Shown here: positions 9,701 through 22,529 of the stretch, piece after piece | How positions within the stretch are numbered: the stretch's first letter is position 1 | Layout: each line of letters starts with the position of its first letter | Assembly: GCA_022410635.1 (NCBI GenBank) | Contig: JAJVDF010000233.1 | Coordinates: forward strand, 1,587,080 to 1,651,079 | Origin: Tretioscincus oriximinensis | Lineage: Eukaryota > Chordata > Lepidosauria > Squamata > Gymnophthalmidae | DNA length: 64,000 nt | Reading direction: 5' to 3' | The notes under the pieces: generated by a model | Database searches by the model: none | What the model was told of the DNA's origin: nothing | What the model saw: the letters and a program-made list of their open reading frames with translations, nothing else | Translations under genes and position numbers: made by a program

Positions 9701-10214
9701 CCATATTGCACTGGTCTGAGTGCAAATAAGTTGGAGCAAGGTCAGAAAAGGCTATAAATATGATGGAAGTGGGAGGGAGGAGGGATTAGACAGTTAAACA
9801 ATTATGGCACATACAAGAATAATTTTATTTGAATGAAGGAAGTGGTGAAATGGAAAATAATTGGAAACCTGCAGGTTGAAATTTGAATGAATTTATTGTC
9901 TTTAGAATTTGAATAAATAATGTGCACAAGGGCACTTATGTATTGTCCTATGTATATAGCTCTTTTATTTCTCGTGGCTAATATGACCCTTCAAACACCC
10001 TCCGTTCTGTGGAGATTGCAAAGAAGAGGTGGAGAGGAAACATGTGATAGTAAAAAAATAGATTCTTTATATACCGTCATCCCATTGTNACAACCAAGAA
10101 AGCTATCATACCCACAAGATTCAGTTTCTTTGATAATTAAGTTGTTGTTCTGCCCATTTGAAAATAGAAATTCCATTGTTCCACAACAAACTAAAATTCC
10201 CTTTAGATGGGTGC

Positions 10215-10520
10215 TGGCTGAAAAGAGGTAACATGAGATGTGGAGTNGATATTAGCAGCCTGGATAGCTTTTAGATAGGATCAGACAATTTCATGGAAAC
10301 CAAGGGGATAAATAGCTACTTGGNTGAATCTCTTGTTACTGCTGGCTGTAGNTGGAGCAACAGGNAANATTCCTAATATACCATTTGCAGGGAGTTGAGA
10401 ANAGGTGAGGGTTTTGNCGCCTTCTTGANACTGCCCAGGTGCAATTGGTGGGCCACTGGGTAAGACAGAATGCTGGACTAGATAGGCTCTGGCCTCAGTC
10501 AGCAGGGCTTCTTTAGAGAC
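10215..10520 (+). mobile_element. CR1/L2-type LINE 3' end
   Basis: It carries CAGCCTGGATAGCTTTTAGA, GGGATAAATAG, the CATTTGCAGGGAGTTGAGAA block and a GGTGGGCCACTGGGTAAGAC block, matching 715-1275. It is 5'-truncated and holds several Ns. Confidence 0.65.
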
Positions 10521-11084
10521 TAACAGGAAAGGTACATGCTTGTCATTTTTTCCTGCATTCACTTTGCTGCATATTGTCCGTCCTTGGCAGTTTTTTCCTA
10601 CTGCCTGTAGAAGTAGATATGTCAATGAAAGGTCATGCCACCTACCTTTCTCTTGTTAGTTTTTCTGGGCAAAGGCTAACACAGCTATTTCTTGGAAGTT
10701 TAACACAATGGGGAAAGTGAGGGTGACTTTTCAGGTTCGGGTCTCTTTCACACACAGTAATGTTCTCGTAGAAATATTTTTCCTCCCATCCAGGAATGGT
10801 ACGAATTTGAATTTATTTCCTTACACCCTGTCACTCAATTCTCAGGCTTCCTATAACACAGCAGGTGCAAACCTCTCAGGTTACCTTTCCCAGCATCTCA
10901 TTATAAGACTTTCCATGTCTACCAAACANCTTCAGATGCAAACACTAAGGCACAGTGGAGGTTTTTCTGGGAAATCTTCAGCAGGGAAAGTAATAAGATT
11001 AGAAAATTAAATTTTGTGTAGTGGTGAGAGGAAAATGCCCTGTGTCAAAAATGGGCAGAAATTCAATCAACACTGGTTATATTT

Positions 11085-11240
11085 TGCTTCTTGATCCTGT
11101 GGTTAGAGCATGAGATTCTGATCTAGAAGTCTTCTGATTAGATTCTGCATTCCTCCACTAAAGCCAGCTGGGTGACCTTAGGCTAGGCACAGTTCTTAAG
11201 ACNTCACTCAGCCTTACCTACTTCACACAGTGTCCTGAAA
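11085..11240 (+). mobile_element. Sauria-like SINE, partial
   Basis: It contains GTGGTTAGAGCATGAGATTC (tRNA-like head), GCTGGGTGACCTTAGGC and CAGCCTTACCTACTTCACA, the usual block order of this family. Confidence 0.6.
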
Positions 11241-11389
11241 ACTAGGGCTTAAAACTGAACCAATCAATGTACTGTTTTGGATTAATTTTCCAGTTATTTC
11301 TTAGTTGACCAGTATAATAATATTAAACGTGGCACTGTATAAATTTGGTGGAAAACAAACAATTGTATAATTGAAATAGGAAACTGTCC

Positions 11390-11652
11390 CATAAGACCAT
11401 ACATGTGGATAGCTTGGATAGCTTCAAGATAGGACTAGACAGGTTTATGGACACCAAGGGTGGATGTCTAGATGCGGCATCCGGGCTGAAACAAGTAGTT
11501 CTGAAATACCATTTTGCANGGAGTCATGAGCAGGTGCATATTTTGCTTTCCTCTGTTCAGACTGCCCAGGTGGGCCTCTGTGTGGGACAGAAGGCTGGAT
11601 TGGATGGNCTCTGGCCCGATCCTCCATGTCTCTTCTTATGTTCTTATGTGTG
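11390..11652 (+). mobile_element. CR1/L2-type LINE 3' end
   Basis: It begins in the ORF2 C-terminus (GATAGCTTCAAGATAGGACT) and ends CTCTTCTTATGTTCTTATGT, the 3' terminus of the family. Confidence 0.7.
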
Positions 11653-12459
11653 TCAGTGGAGCTTCTGAATATCTGCCATAATAGGTGGTGCACCTTAGCA
11701 TTTATTTTGTCTGGGTTTGTCTCTTTTCCTGGGATCCTCTTTTTCAACCTTTGAGATNTTTACCGTGAGACTACAGGAGACCTGTTCATCAACTTAACTA
11801 TCCNTGCCACTTTCCCCTGATTAAATCTGTTGCTTCAACTGACCTCTGCTTTTTTAATCTGTCTTTTCATCATCCCCCCCATTTATGNTTTATGCTTCTC
11901 ATCTACCAACTACATCTTGGCTTCTGACTCTTTTTTCCCCTCTTAGATCTTTACTACCCCTTAAATCACTTTTTGGGCAATAAACAATGGTTGCCATTGA
12001 AGCACATATCTCCTAGCATGCTGGGACATGTGGACATTTGTCCTACATGTATTGTCAAGTTTTTATTTAAAAAATAAATTAATGAATAAATCACAGTTGT
12101 GAGCCTTATATAACCCTTTTTTAATCTACAATCGTTCTGGTAACCACCATGCAGGCTATTGTGCGTTATCTGTTGAAGCAGCCAGTATGTACTTCACTGG
12201 ACGTATTTATCTGCAGATTGTTTTGCTGAACTCCTTTTTTCTGAAGTGGCTCAGTTTTTGCTTAGCGNCTTTTTCCTTTAAATTTGATGCCAGTAATTCT
12301 CCAGCTTGTCCACATTTCAAATAAGATGGAGTGCCTTTAAGTGCAGAAGTTGTAACATATTTTTCTAGGAACTTATGTATATATATATATATNTTTGATG
12401 GAATCTTGGAGATTACAGGAGTTAAACCTGTTTTTCCAAATGGGGATGTGAAATTTATA

Positions 12460-12800
12460 GATGGGGTGCCAGGTGTAAACAATAATAAATTTCTAGCTTC
12501 CTGTTTCTCTACTTCCTGGCAGAATTCCTGTTTTATGGTTCTCAGTTGAATTTCTCCAATTTTATTATTAAAGTTTGGATGTGCACTAGCTGCCCAAATG
12601 TGAAAAANGTGAAACAGGAACTGTTGCTGTGCTGGCAGCATGGCCTGCTGGGAACTGTAGTCTGAGCAGCGGGCAGCCTCTTCACCCCAGCCTGTGTGGG
12701 GGACTGCCCTGTGGATTACAGTTCTCAGCCTGCACTGTAGTTAGGCCTTGGAGGAAGGAAGCTTCTAACCTTAACCCAATCTGTGCCCAGTCCGTGCATA
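12460..12800 (+). repeat. ZNF143-motif repeat family, copy 1
   Basis: The left half shows GTGTAAACAATAATAAATTT, TCTACTTCCTGGCAGAAT and CCCAAATGTGAAAAA. The right half carries GGCCTGCTGGGAACTGTAGT (12642-12661) and, inverted, GATTACAGTTCTCAGCCTGC (12714-12733). Both resemble the ZNF143 site. The family is not one I can name. Confidence 0.65.
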
Positions 12801-13004
12801 TTATCAAGATTATTAATTCTATAACTGGAAATATCTATTGCTATAATAATTTNTATACTCATACTATGCCTGGATTATTACCCAAAAAAATAGGAAAAAG
12901 GAAACATTTTTTCTCCTTACAGGAAGTTGGCTAGGGAACATTTTCCGTTATCCTGAAAACAGGCTTCTGGTGGCACAGATTGGGTAAAAAGGCATCTTCC
13001 TTCC

Positions 13005-13160
13005 CAGGCTTAGGTGCAATGCAGGCTGGGAGATGTGGTCCCCAGGGTACGACCATATGCAGGTGAATGGAAGAGACTGTCCATTGCTTGGACAGCACAT
13101 CCCAGCATGCCCCATCTCCAGCAGCAACACAGCTCTGCCTGGTCCTCCAGCTCTGTCTGT
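13005..13160 (-). repeat. ZNF143-motif repeat family, partial copy
   Basis: The plus strand reads GCAGGCTGGGAGATGTGGTC and later CACATCCCAGCATGCCCCAT. These are the two motif blocks of the family in the opposite orientation. Confidence 0.5.
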
Positions 13161-14624
13161 CCTGTCAGCCCTGTTGCACCTATATTTACAAAAGAGTTTT
13201 AATTTTTGCATTATTCTTAAAAGCAGACTTTGATTTTTTTTAAAGTAGAGCAGATAATAAACATAAATATCTGAATCTACCTAAGAATGGATTGGTTCTA
13301 CAAGGTCCCAGAGAAACATCAATTCTCTTTATAGAATCAACAGTGATATTAATGTGCTCATAATTATTTAATATTCAGCTTGCACTCTTTAGCATAGAGT
13401 TGGAACTGATACTTTAATTTTTTNAAAAAAACAAAAACATTGTTTTGAAAATGTGACTAATTTTTATCCACATGTGAAATTTGGCTAGGGATTTCCCCTG
13501 CTATATAGTAATTCATTCATGAATTTAAAATTCCTGCGATTTACTTATTTGCATGTTCAAAGAGACTGAGTGAGGAGTGAACTTCATCATGCCTTTAAAA
13601 TATATATATATGCTATTTTAGCACAGTTTGTGGAAATCAGAGAACAACGATACATTCATTCTTGGAACCTTCCTGCATCAACAGTTGTATCATTTTTCAT
13701 CTATAATTGTGTGGGTTGTTTCCAGATAAAGTGGAAAGATACTTTCTTCCAGCGTCCTTTAACTCAGAAAGCCCAATCTTTAGATCGTCAGGAGAGATAA
13801 TTATTGTTCTCTTTGCTGATGTGTTCTATTCTGAAGCTGGACTGAAGCTGGATTGAAATCTAAGTGTAGCCACCACAGAGATGGTGGCCTCTCAATCCAG
13901 CTGCTGTGATTACACAGCATTGAGTCTGTTTAGCTGTATCTGCTGGGAACTGTGCTGGAGAATGTGGTTGATAACTCTTGGTATTGTTCAATTCATTGGT
14001 TCTGGAGCCAAATCAAATGCCAAGAAAACAGCTTCTACTCCGCAGTTTTAATATATTTATTTATAAATGTATATTAAATTTAATATATTTAATATAAGTG
14101 TATCTTAACTGCTCTGAAAAGAGAAAGTACCTGGTGCACCTCAAGAGGACCGCTATCCCATATTCTGGGAGCCACCACCGAGAAGGAACTGAAAAAAATT
14201 TCCCTTTACTTATATGCTATTTTTGTATCTTCTGAGCTCAGCTGTGGTCAGATTAAGCTGCTCTGTTGTGGCATTTTATATTTGTACTACTTGTCCACAA
14301 AAACATCTCTTAAGATTAGCAACTTGCCTTAGCAAAAGATACCTCTGAGAAAGTGGGGTAGAGTAGAAGGTGATGAATAGTCCCTAAAACACTCCCACAT
14401 TTCTCCTTAAACCAGGACAGGGGTTTTGCAGCTTTCATGGATGTGGAAAAGAGGAATTTTCATCAGCTGCTGCAGGCATCAAAAGCTGCACCTGGTGAAA
14501 TTTCCAGTTATGATTGACAAGTAAAATGGTAACAGTAAATGCAATTTTGGAAAACATGCCTGCACAATTAGGGGATATAATAGATAAGCCTATGCTCAGA
14601 TTGTTCTAATAGAGGGGTGGAAAG

Positions 14625-15025
14625 ATAAGAACCTAATGGGAAACTTTGCTGAATGGGTCCAGAGCCCATCTAGTCCAGCCTTCTGTCCCACTCAGAGGCC
14701 ACCAATTGCACCTGAACAGTCTGAAGCAGAAGAAGGCAAAATCTTCACNTGTTCTCGACTCCCTGCAAATGGTATTTCAGGAATCCTACCTAGTAGCTAT
14801 TTATATCTTGGTGTCCATTAACTTGTCTCATCTTGTCTTGAAGCTATCCAGGTTGAGGGACTATCCAGGCTGTTAGCTATCACCGCCTCTTCTGGAAATG
14901 AATTTCACTGGCCAAAGACCCTCTGGGTGAAAAAATACTTTCCTTTGTTTGTTCTCACTCTATTGCCCACTGGTTTCAAGGAATAGCCTCTGGCCCTAGT
15001 GCTGTGTGATAGAGAATTTTTGTTG
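14625..15025 (-). mobile_element. CR1/L2-type LINE 3' end
   Basis: It starts AGAACCTAATGGG and runs through CCACTCAGAGGCCACCA, GACTCCCTGCAAATGG and CCTCTGGGTGAAAAAATACT. It is the complement of 715-1275, reaching into ORF2. Confidence 0.7.
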
Positions 15026-15378
15026 TTGTTAATAATCCAAAATGGACAATCCAGAGACAGTATAATAGTATATAATTACTGTTATAGTGATAGATATTTC
15101 CAATTGTAGAATTAATAATCTCAATAATAGATGTTAGAAGTGGTTCTTAGTTAAGAATTACTTGAGGGCACAAATAAGGAGAGGAGCTATGAATCTAAGA
15201 TTAAGAATTGTATTTGAGATGTAGCTTCTCAGTATGGATTGAAGATGTATATATATATAGGAGCGAGGGGGATAAAAAAGTGGGGGAGTTTATAATACTA
15301 GTGTATTGAAAAAAAAACTTTAAACATTTTGTATTGTATTAAAAATAATAAAATCTTTTAAACTAACGCAAAAAAAGC
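15026..15378 (+). mobile_element. Probable L1 3' end
   Basis: AT-rich sequence with a G-rich patch (GAGCGAGGGGGATAAAAAAG) is followed by AATAATAAAATC and a short A run. It resembles the L1 3' UTR seen at 37974-38110. No coding remains. Confidence 0.4.
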
Positions 15379-15424
15379 TTCACTTGGTGAACATTCCTCT
15401 TTTCCACATCCATTAAATTCGTGC

Positions 15425-17940
15425 CGTCTCCAACCTTGGTTTTTGTGTGTGGTAGCAGTTGGAAACATGCCCCCGGTTTCTTACGGTTATTCAATTTATT
15501 TCTTAAACGTTATGACTTTCTTCCAATCTTTCTGCTTTTTAACTTGCCCATGCTGTTTTTATACGCAGCATCCTACCTTATGATACCGTCAAAAAGCAGG
15601 ACTTTGCTCTTAAAAATAGATTTCCTTCAACTCCCAAGACTGGCACTGCCAGATTTCCTTATTACGATCATATGTGGACAAAGGCTTCAGAAATGTAGAT
15701 GTCAATCTGTGACCGGTAGAGAGACTTTAAGAAAACAAAACCCCAAACCCACTGCCTGGTTGTTGTTTTTTTATGATGCATGTTAAATGTATGTCTTTGC
15801 CAAAAATTCCTTTTATGTAAGTTGTTTCCAGCTTGAAGTCTCCGTCTCTCTGACCCCTGTTCTGCATCTCAAGGTAACTTCAAACAGGAAGTGTACAAAG
15901 GAGATGACGGACAGCCAAGGCAGCCAATCCAGACACCGCCATCTCCCCAGATCAAGATTCCCAGCCAGTGAAACGCCAGTGGAGGCGAACCTCGGTGTCA
16001 AATAGCATGCTAGATTGAATGTCTTTGACTGTTAAAGTGGAAGGAGGGAGCCCAGTGTTTCATTGGAGTCCCTGGGAGTTTTTTACTGAGGCAGGGGTCA
16101 GCTGAAAGACAAAGAAAAATGGCGAGTAGTTTATTGAGAGGACAGCTGTGTGGTTTTGCACCACCCCGGATACTCCAGAATCGGTTTCCAGGCCCCCCTG
16201 CTGGCTGGCCTTCCTCTTCAGCCCCCTTCCCCTTCCTTCCCCGTTTCTTTTTTCTCCTTTTTTGTTTGTTTTCTGAAGCAGGGACATAGTTAGCTCTCTC
16301 TCACAGCAGGCTTCAATAACTGGTTAAAAATTAACGCCAACCTGGGTAAGTTTTTGAAAGCCTTTCTTTTTCGCTTTCCGTCTAGGGATCTTAGCTGTAA
16401 TCAAGAATTCAAGAGTGCTGATAAGTTGAAACTGTCTGAGAAAATGGCCCCCTTTGCATTCCCGACATACCTTCCAGAGCACCTATGTTACCTTGCTTCC
16501 TTTAGCTTGTACTGTTCCCTTTTGGTCTTCCTTCCTTCCTTCCTTCCTTCCCCCTCTCCCAAAAAGCTGGAATAGGAAATATGCAAGCAAAGACTTAATG
16601 CATACAGGATATGTAATCTTTCCTGCAATATTTGGATTGGGGAGCTCAGGACTTTTTCCGTCTCCTTCTGATAATTTGTCTTTGTTCAAAGGCACTGAAG
16701 CTTTCATGGAAATGTGGTAGATGGGGAGAGAGGGAGGCAGACTATAAGGAATTTGTTCTTCAAATGCCCTTTTGATTTTGGGAAATGGAGGGAACATTAG
16801 GGTGTTTGTTAAAATACATCCCTCTGCCCCCTGCTATAATCTACAAGCTTTAAGAGTCTCTGTGATATTTTGTCTAGGTTAGAAGTGATGGAGATAACCT
16901 AAAATCTTTAAAAGCTGGAATATTTTTGACATTTCCCCCCCCTCCTTCTGCCTTTCCTTCTGACCTCATCTTCCCTTTCTGGTATACATAGCATGTGCAA
17001 TGAGTGGGTGGATAGGCTGGTGGGTAAAGGTGGATTCCTTTCCTAAATCACCCCCACCCCCTTTGAGAGTTAGTAAAATCTCTCTACACTGGGCTGTGAC
17101 ATCAAACCTTTCAATTTTATTTGTTACTGAATGATAGGAGGGGATGGGGAAATACCTTTGCAAGGCTTGTCCTTGGTTTATAATTTTCTGCCTTGAAAGT
17201 GGTTTTCCCTTTGCTCACAGCCACTGAAGACCTGGGGATGCTACGAGTCCTAGAAAATAGCCATCTCCTCTTGATCGCTTTGTATAGTCACCTGAAATAA
17301 TATAAAGCTTTGCTTTCCTCTTTAAGTGGCATATTAAAAAAACAAATGAAGGTCATGGAGATGTACCTGCTATCCTTTGATAGAATAAAAGTCTGGGATG
17401 GTTTTTTATAGCCTATGTGCCTTTGGGTCATCGGTCTTTGACATTTCTTCCCTCTCTCCTGTAATAGTTGAAATGGTGGTGTTGTAAAAGTTGCTGGGGC
17501 AGGGCCTTCTTTGCTAACTAGAGTGACCTTGAAACAACGAGTTTTAGCAACTGAAGAACAAACTTGTTCTTCTCTTCCTCGCTCAAGTGAAGGGTTTGAA
17601 TTAACCGGGAAGGGGAAAGTGTAACTTGTGCTCTTTGGCAGAAGTTTTACTTGCTACCAGTTAAAAGAAGTAGGATTGAAGCCACGTTAGAGAAAAGCTA
17701 CGTAGTGATTTTTCTCTCTCTCCATTTTTTGTCTCTTTGACCTTAGTGGCAGCAAACCTAAGAAACCCACATTCCAGACTGTCAGGAATTTTGCTTTTCT
17801 GTCCTTGCCGCTTGCATAACCTTCAGTGGCCCTGGGAGTGAAATTTTGAAAGTCCAGAGGATGTTATCAGTTTCTGCAGCCTCCCAGAACCCAGAAGGTA
17901 TTTACGAAACGGCGAGAAAGGACATTCATGGTTTTCGAGG
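15425..17940. other. Intron 1 segment, no recognised element
   Basis: This is mostly unique-looking sequence with short pyrimidine runs (CTTCC at 16525-16550). No reading frame has family resemblance. It is a candidate place for conserved enhancer sequence or alternative 5' exons, which cannot be judged from one genome. Confidence 0.5.
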
Positions 17941-18349
17941 ACATGGGTCAGGAAATGCTTTGATGGTGATGGGTGTTTAGTGGCACCGAGACCAGTTTCA
18001 CTCTGTGGGCACCTCTGTTTTCTTTGTAGGAATACAGGTTTGGCTGTTTACTTCTGGGAAGAGACCTGCAGATCAAAGATGTGACCCTCTGCTTTGCAAA
18101 AGTTTGCTCTTCCACTGAACCAAAGAGCCATTCGTTTGTATAAGATGTTGTTCTTCCAAACAGGGGCAACTCTTGGTTGTCTCCATGCTTTCCTTCTGGG
18201 GAGAGTCTGAGGATCACAACTGTGATGCTTTACATTCTAGGCAGTTTGCTCTGCTACTCAGCTAAAGACCCATTCATATATAGACACGCCCCTCAACCAC
18301 CTACCTGTAAGCAGAAAAAATGTTTCCTGTGGGAAGGACAGGACACAGA

Positions 18350-18720
18350 TTGGCTAAAAAGGCTTCCCCCCTCCCAGGGCTAGCTATGGTCCAGTGGGGG
18401 AGCTGTAATCCATAGCACAGGGCCCCATGCAGCCTGGGCATTCCCAGCAGGCTTCACTGACAGCACAATAGGTCTGTTTCACTTTTTACACATTTTGGCA
18501 GCTGTGCTGCTACCAGCTTCGTGAATCTGCAGGGCATCCAATCTTTCATAATAAGCCCTCGTGTCATGAAAAACTGGGGTAGAAAAGCAGGCAGAAATAC
18601 AACATAAAACCATAGGACAGGAAACAGAAATTCCACCAGGAAGTAGAGAAACAAGAAGCTGGCAGTTTGTTATTGTTTGTGTCTGGAACCCTGCCTGTGT
18701 AAGTTCTTACTCATCCAGGT
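18350..18720 (-). repeat. ZNF143-motif repeat family, minus copy
   Basis: The plus strand shows GGGGGAGCTGTAATCCATAG, CATTCCCAGCAGGCTT, then TTTTACACATTTTGGCAGC and AGTAGAGAAACAAGAAGCTG, the family blocks in reverse order. Confidence 0.6.
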
Positions 18721-20394
18721 GAGTCCAATTCCTAGTTGAGTCCATGGGAACCTCTGTGGGCATCTTCAAAGTTTTCTTGGCAGAGTTATAAAAGTGGTTT
18801 GCTATTGCTTACTTCTGAGAAGCGATTGGGGGGGGGGGCAGGTTGATGACCCCAACTTTCCAGGCACCTTGCTTTGCTATTGAACTAGACCCAATCCAGG
18901 CAATGCCTGCTAAAAGCAAATGATATCCAGTGATGGTCTTTTAACTTACATTTACTGTAGCTCTGAATGTCCACTGGTTGTGTATGTTAAACATCCAAAC
19001 TGCTGTTGACCTTTGTGGGACCTATTTTGCTTCTTCACCCAGGCTTTTGACTCTTATATTGTAGCTCCTTCTGCATTCTGTCCTTTGTGGATGGGCAGAT
19101 GGTTTGCAGGAAGGAAGGAGGATATAGACCTTTCTAAACATTTCATTTATGTGTATTTATCTTTTTTTAATTTGCCTGATTTTTTGTTACCTGCCCTGAG
19201 ACCAATGGTGAAGGTGGGATATAAGTCATTGTAAATAAAATAATTTTTTTTAACTAAGCTGTTAACACTGACATATAAGCCCCAAATGGTTTGGGATCCA
19301 GAATATGTATAAAGGACATCTCCTCCTATATACAGCTTCCTACACCTTAAGATCTTCCAGAGAGGTTCTCTTGATTGTCCCTCTACATTCTATAGCCAAA
19401 GAGCTTTCTCAGTGATAGCCCCCAGGTTGTGGAATGGATTCCCACTATATATGTTTAGATGTCCCTAAGAGTANTTGGAGCCTCAGTTGAAATCTTTCTT
19501 GATGCTACAGTTAGGCAGCAAGCTTTGATTTGATTTAGAAATGATTTAGAGAAAAGAAACAGATTGCAATTTTTGGAAAAACAACAAAAGGAAGTGGCAG
19601 AAAAAAATTAGAGGAAATCTCCTCTAATGTGCTTTTGTGAAGCACACTTTCAAATGTGTTCTTTTCTGCGTGAAATTGCTATGGAAGTCTTCTTTGCAAA
19701 AGTCACTGCTGGTGGTACAAGACTAACAGTTAGAAGGGAGTTGTTTTTGCTAAAATAGATTTTTATAGTATGAATTCTTAGACCAGAAGCACAGTATTAT
19801 ATGAGGAACACCTGTGTTCTTGGATTATTAACAGCTTTTTTATGTATTTTCAAACTCCACAAGAAGTTTTTTACAGCCTTTGCAAAGTGAAGCTTAGCAT
19901 TACTGGATAGTCTCTCTTTACAAAACAGGTTGGTTATCATCATTTCAAATATTTCCCACATATTTGGAATTCAATGATGGTTTGGAATTCAAAACATCAC
20001 TTGACATTTATGAGCGAAACATCATTTGAACTTTCCGAGCAAAATGCAAGCAGGTTCTGTTTTCTGATTCATAATTTTGTGGTTACTGAGCATATATTTA
20101 GGAAGATGCAGTAGCAAGTGGTTGGTGTAACTAATAAAGCATATTACCTTGCAAGTAAATTNGACTTTTATACATGCTGGCAATGTATTATAAAATATTT
20201 AATTATACAGTATATGTCCTTTTATCCCTGCAGAATTATTACTGCTTAGAATCAAAGGACAGATTTTGCCCATTCTCTCTGTGAATGCAACAATTTACAG
20301 AAAAATTGGAATGAGTTGAAAGGCAAAAAGCTTCAGTCCTTAGGTTTCGACGAAATAGATGTATTAATTTGGGTTCAGGCTTATTAAGGGGATC

Positions 20395-20665
20395 TCATTG
20401 CACTTAAGAGACCAACAAGAAAAAGTGAGGCAGCAAGAGCTTCTGTAGACAAACACTTGAAGAAGTAGACTTGTCTTTGAAAACTCACATTGCCAGCCTC
20501 TTTCTTGTTAATCTTTGAGGGAGCTACAAAACCCCTTACTAGAATGTCTGTCCATCTGTCTCTCCATCAACCCATCTGAAGAAGTAGTAGACTTGTCTAT
20601 GAAAGCTCACGCTACCAACCTTTTTCTTGGTAGTCTCTGGGGTGCTACAGAACCCTTGCTTTTCA
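20395..20665. repeat. Two palindromic repeat copies
   Basis: Both carry GAAGAAGTAGACTTGTCT or a close variant, next to CTTTTTCTTG or CTCTTTCTTG blocks. The first (20395-20525) keeps both arms; the second (20570-20660) keeps mainly the right arm. Another half copy is at 21185-21310. Confidence 0.6.
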
Positions 20666-20774
20666 GCCCTTAAATATTTTTCTGCAATAAATCTTACTTG
20701 GACACAATAGAACTTCTTTCAAATAAACATGATTGGGATATGATAAGTTTGGTAGGTTGAAAGTCTGAAAGTTA

Positions 20775-21035
20775 TATTTATTTATTTATTTGTACTTATA
20801 TCCCCCCTATACCCGAAGGTCTCAGGACAGCCAACTATAAGGTGGCGCACATAGCTTTTGTTGCTTTCTCCACAACAGACGCCCTGTGAAGTAGGTGGGG
20901 CTGAGAGAGTTCTAAAGAACTGTGACTGGCCCCAGGTCACCCATCTGGCTTTCATGGAGGAGTGGGGAATCGAACTGGGAGGCTACAAGATAAGAGTCCA
21001 ACACTCTAGCCACTACACCAAACTGACTTCTAGAA
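20775..21035 (-). mobile_element. Sauria-like SINE, full length
   Basis: The plus strand opens with a TTTA run and CCCTATACCCGAAGGTCTC (the 3' tail complement). It runs through CGCCCTGTGAAGTAGGTGGG and GGTCACCCATCTGGC to a tRNA-like head complement (CACTCTAGCCACTACACCA). It is one of the most complete copies. Confidence 0.7.
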
Positions 21036-22529
21036 TAAAATAGTTCTCCATTGATTGGGTAGTTCTGCTTTGAGGTGTAAATATAAGGCCACAGTAATAT
21101 CAAAGTTTTAATTCTTTTCACATCTGTACTAAAGGAAGGTTTTCCAAAGGCAATGCAAAAAAANCCCAGTTCATCATTTCAGCCCTGGAACCTGAAGTAG
21201 ACTCCTCTACGAAAGATCATGCTGGCAATCTTTTTCTTGTTGATCTCTAAGGTGCCAGAAGATTTCTTTGCTAGATATTCTGGACCCAGAACAACATGGC
21301 TATTTCTTTAAGAGCTTGCCACTTTGCTGACATGTTGTCTCATCCTGAAAGTGGTTTGCAGCAGGATTAAAACTTAGGTATGACCCCAGTCTTAATGTCT
21401 ATCTTTGTTAAATAAATTCATCAAACACTTACCTGGGACACTCATTACACATGCTACCTTTTCGATGGGGGGCCTTTAATCATAAGTTCTAGGAGAAAAT
21501 CTGTAATTATAAATTTAGTGTGTAACGTAATACTACATAGGATTGTGTTTAGCCTCCTCCGTTGAGTATCTCTTCTCCAATGTATTTGGAAGACATTGTT
21601 TAACATTGGGTTTGCTGGGCAGGTATTGTTCAGTTTTAAGATAAAATATGTCAGCACAATCAGATTTTGACTTAATAAATGAGGCTTTGCATAAGCTACA
21701 AGCCTTTACTTATCCATTCACATAATCGGAAAAAGAAATGAGGAAGCAGAAGTAAAACTGTACTGTACGTTCGTGAAATTGGTGATAGCATTCATGCAAG
21801 CTAAAGTTCACAAATTAGCTTTATGAGCTTTGACACAATTGTTATGTTAAGTTCCTATGCCAGCATATGTGAATCCTTTTAACGCCGTTAATATTATCAT
21901 CCTTTATCTGCATTATACCTGCGTTCACACACCACTCACTAAAAGAAAAGGTTATTTGAAATACAGATTTAGATACGTGACCAACTTCCCTCTGCTTTTG
22001 AAGAAATAGACATCTACTTTTGTGCAACCGCAAAAATGTACCTTGGATGAAATTTGGAAAACGAGGAATACACCATGGAAATCACTTCTACTAGGTTTCG
22101 GACTAGATTCAGTCCCTTGATAATTCCTTAGTGAGTATTGTTGAGAAAACCATAATCTGATATGATACCAGACAGCTTCTTGGCTTCTATCATTAATCCT
22201 GCAGTTGATGTTACCTGCTCTTCCGTGACTGTTAGCAAACTAGGAAGAACTGTACCAGAAATTTAGCATTTCCTGTTCAAATAAGTAGGGTTTGCACTCC
22301 TGTGAATTCCTTCAAAACATTGCATAGACCTTTTCTTCTCATCCAGCATATAAATACGTATGTTGCTGCCTAGAAACCAGTCTGAAGTAGTTGATCAACC
22401 CTCTTCTCCTGTTGTAGTAGTTGTCAACTCAGCCTACATTGAATATTTCCTTAGCTAATTCCATGATAATTTAGTTCAGTTTTTCCAAATGTCCAGGTTT
22501 GTCTGAAATGACACAATAAAGATGTTTAG

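Noticed and set aside
15421..16005. Adjacent plus-strand frames in intron 1
   Set aside because: Hydrophobic, low-information translation from T-rich DNA without conservation that I recognise.
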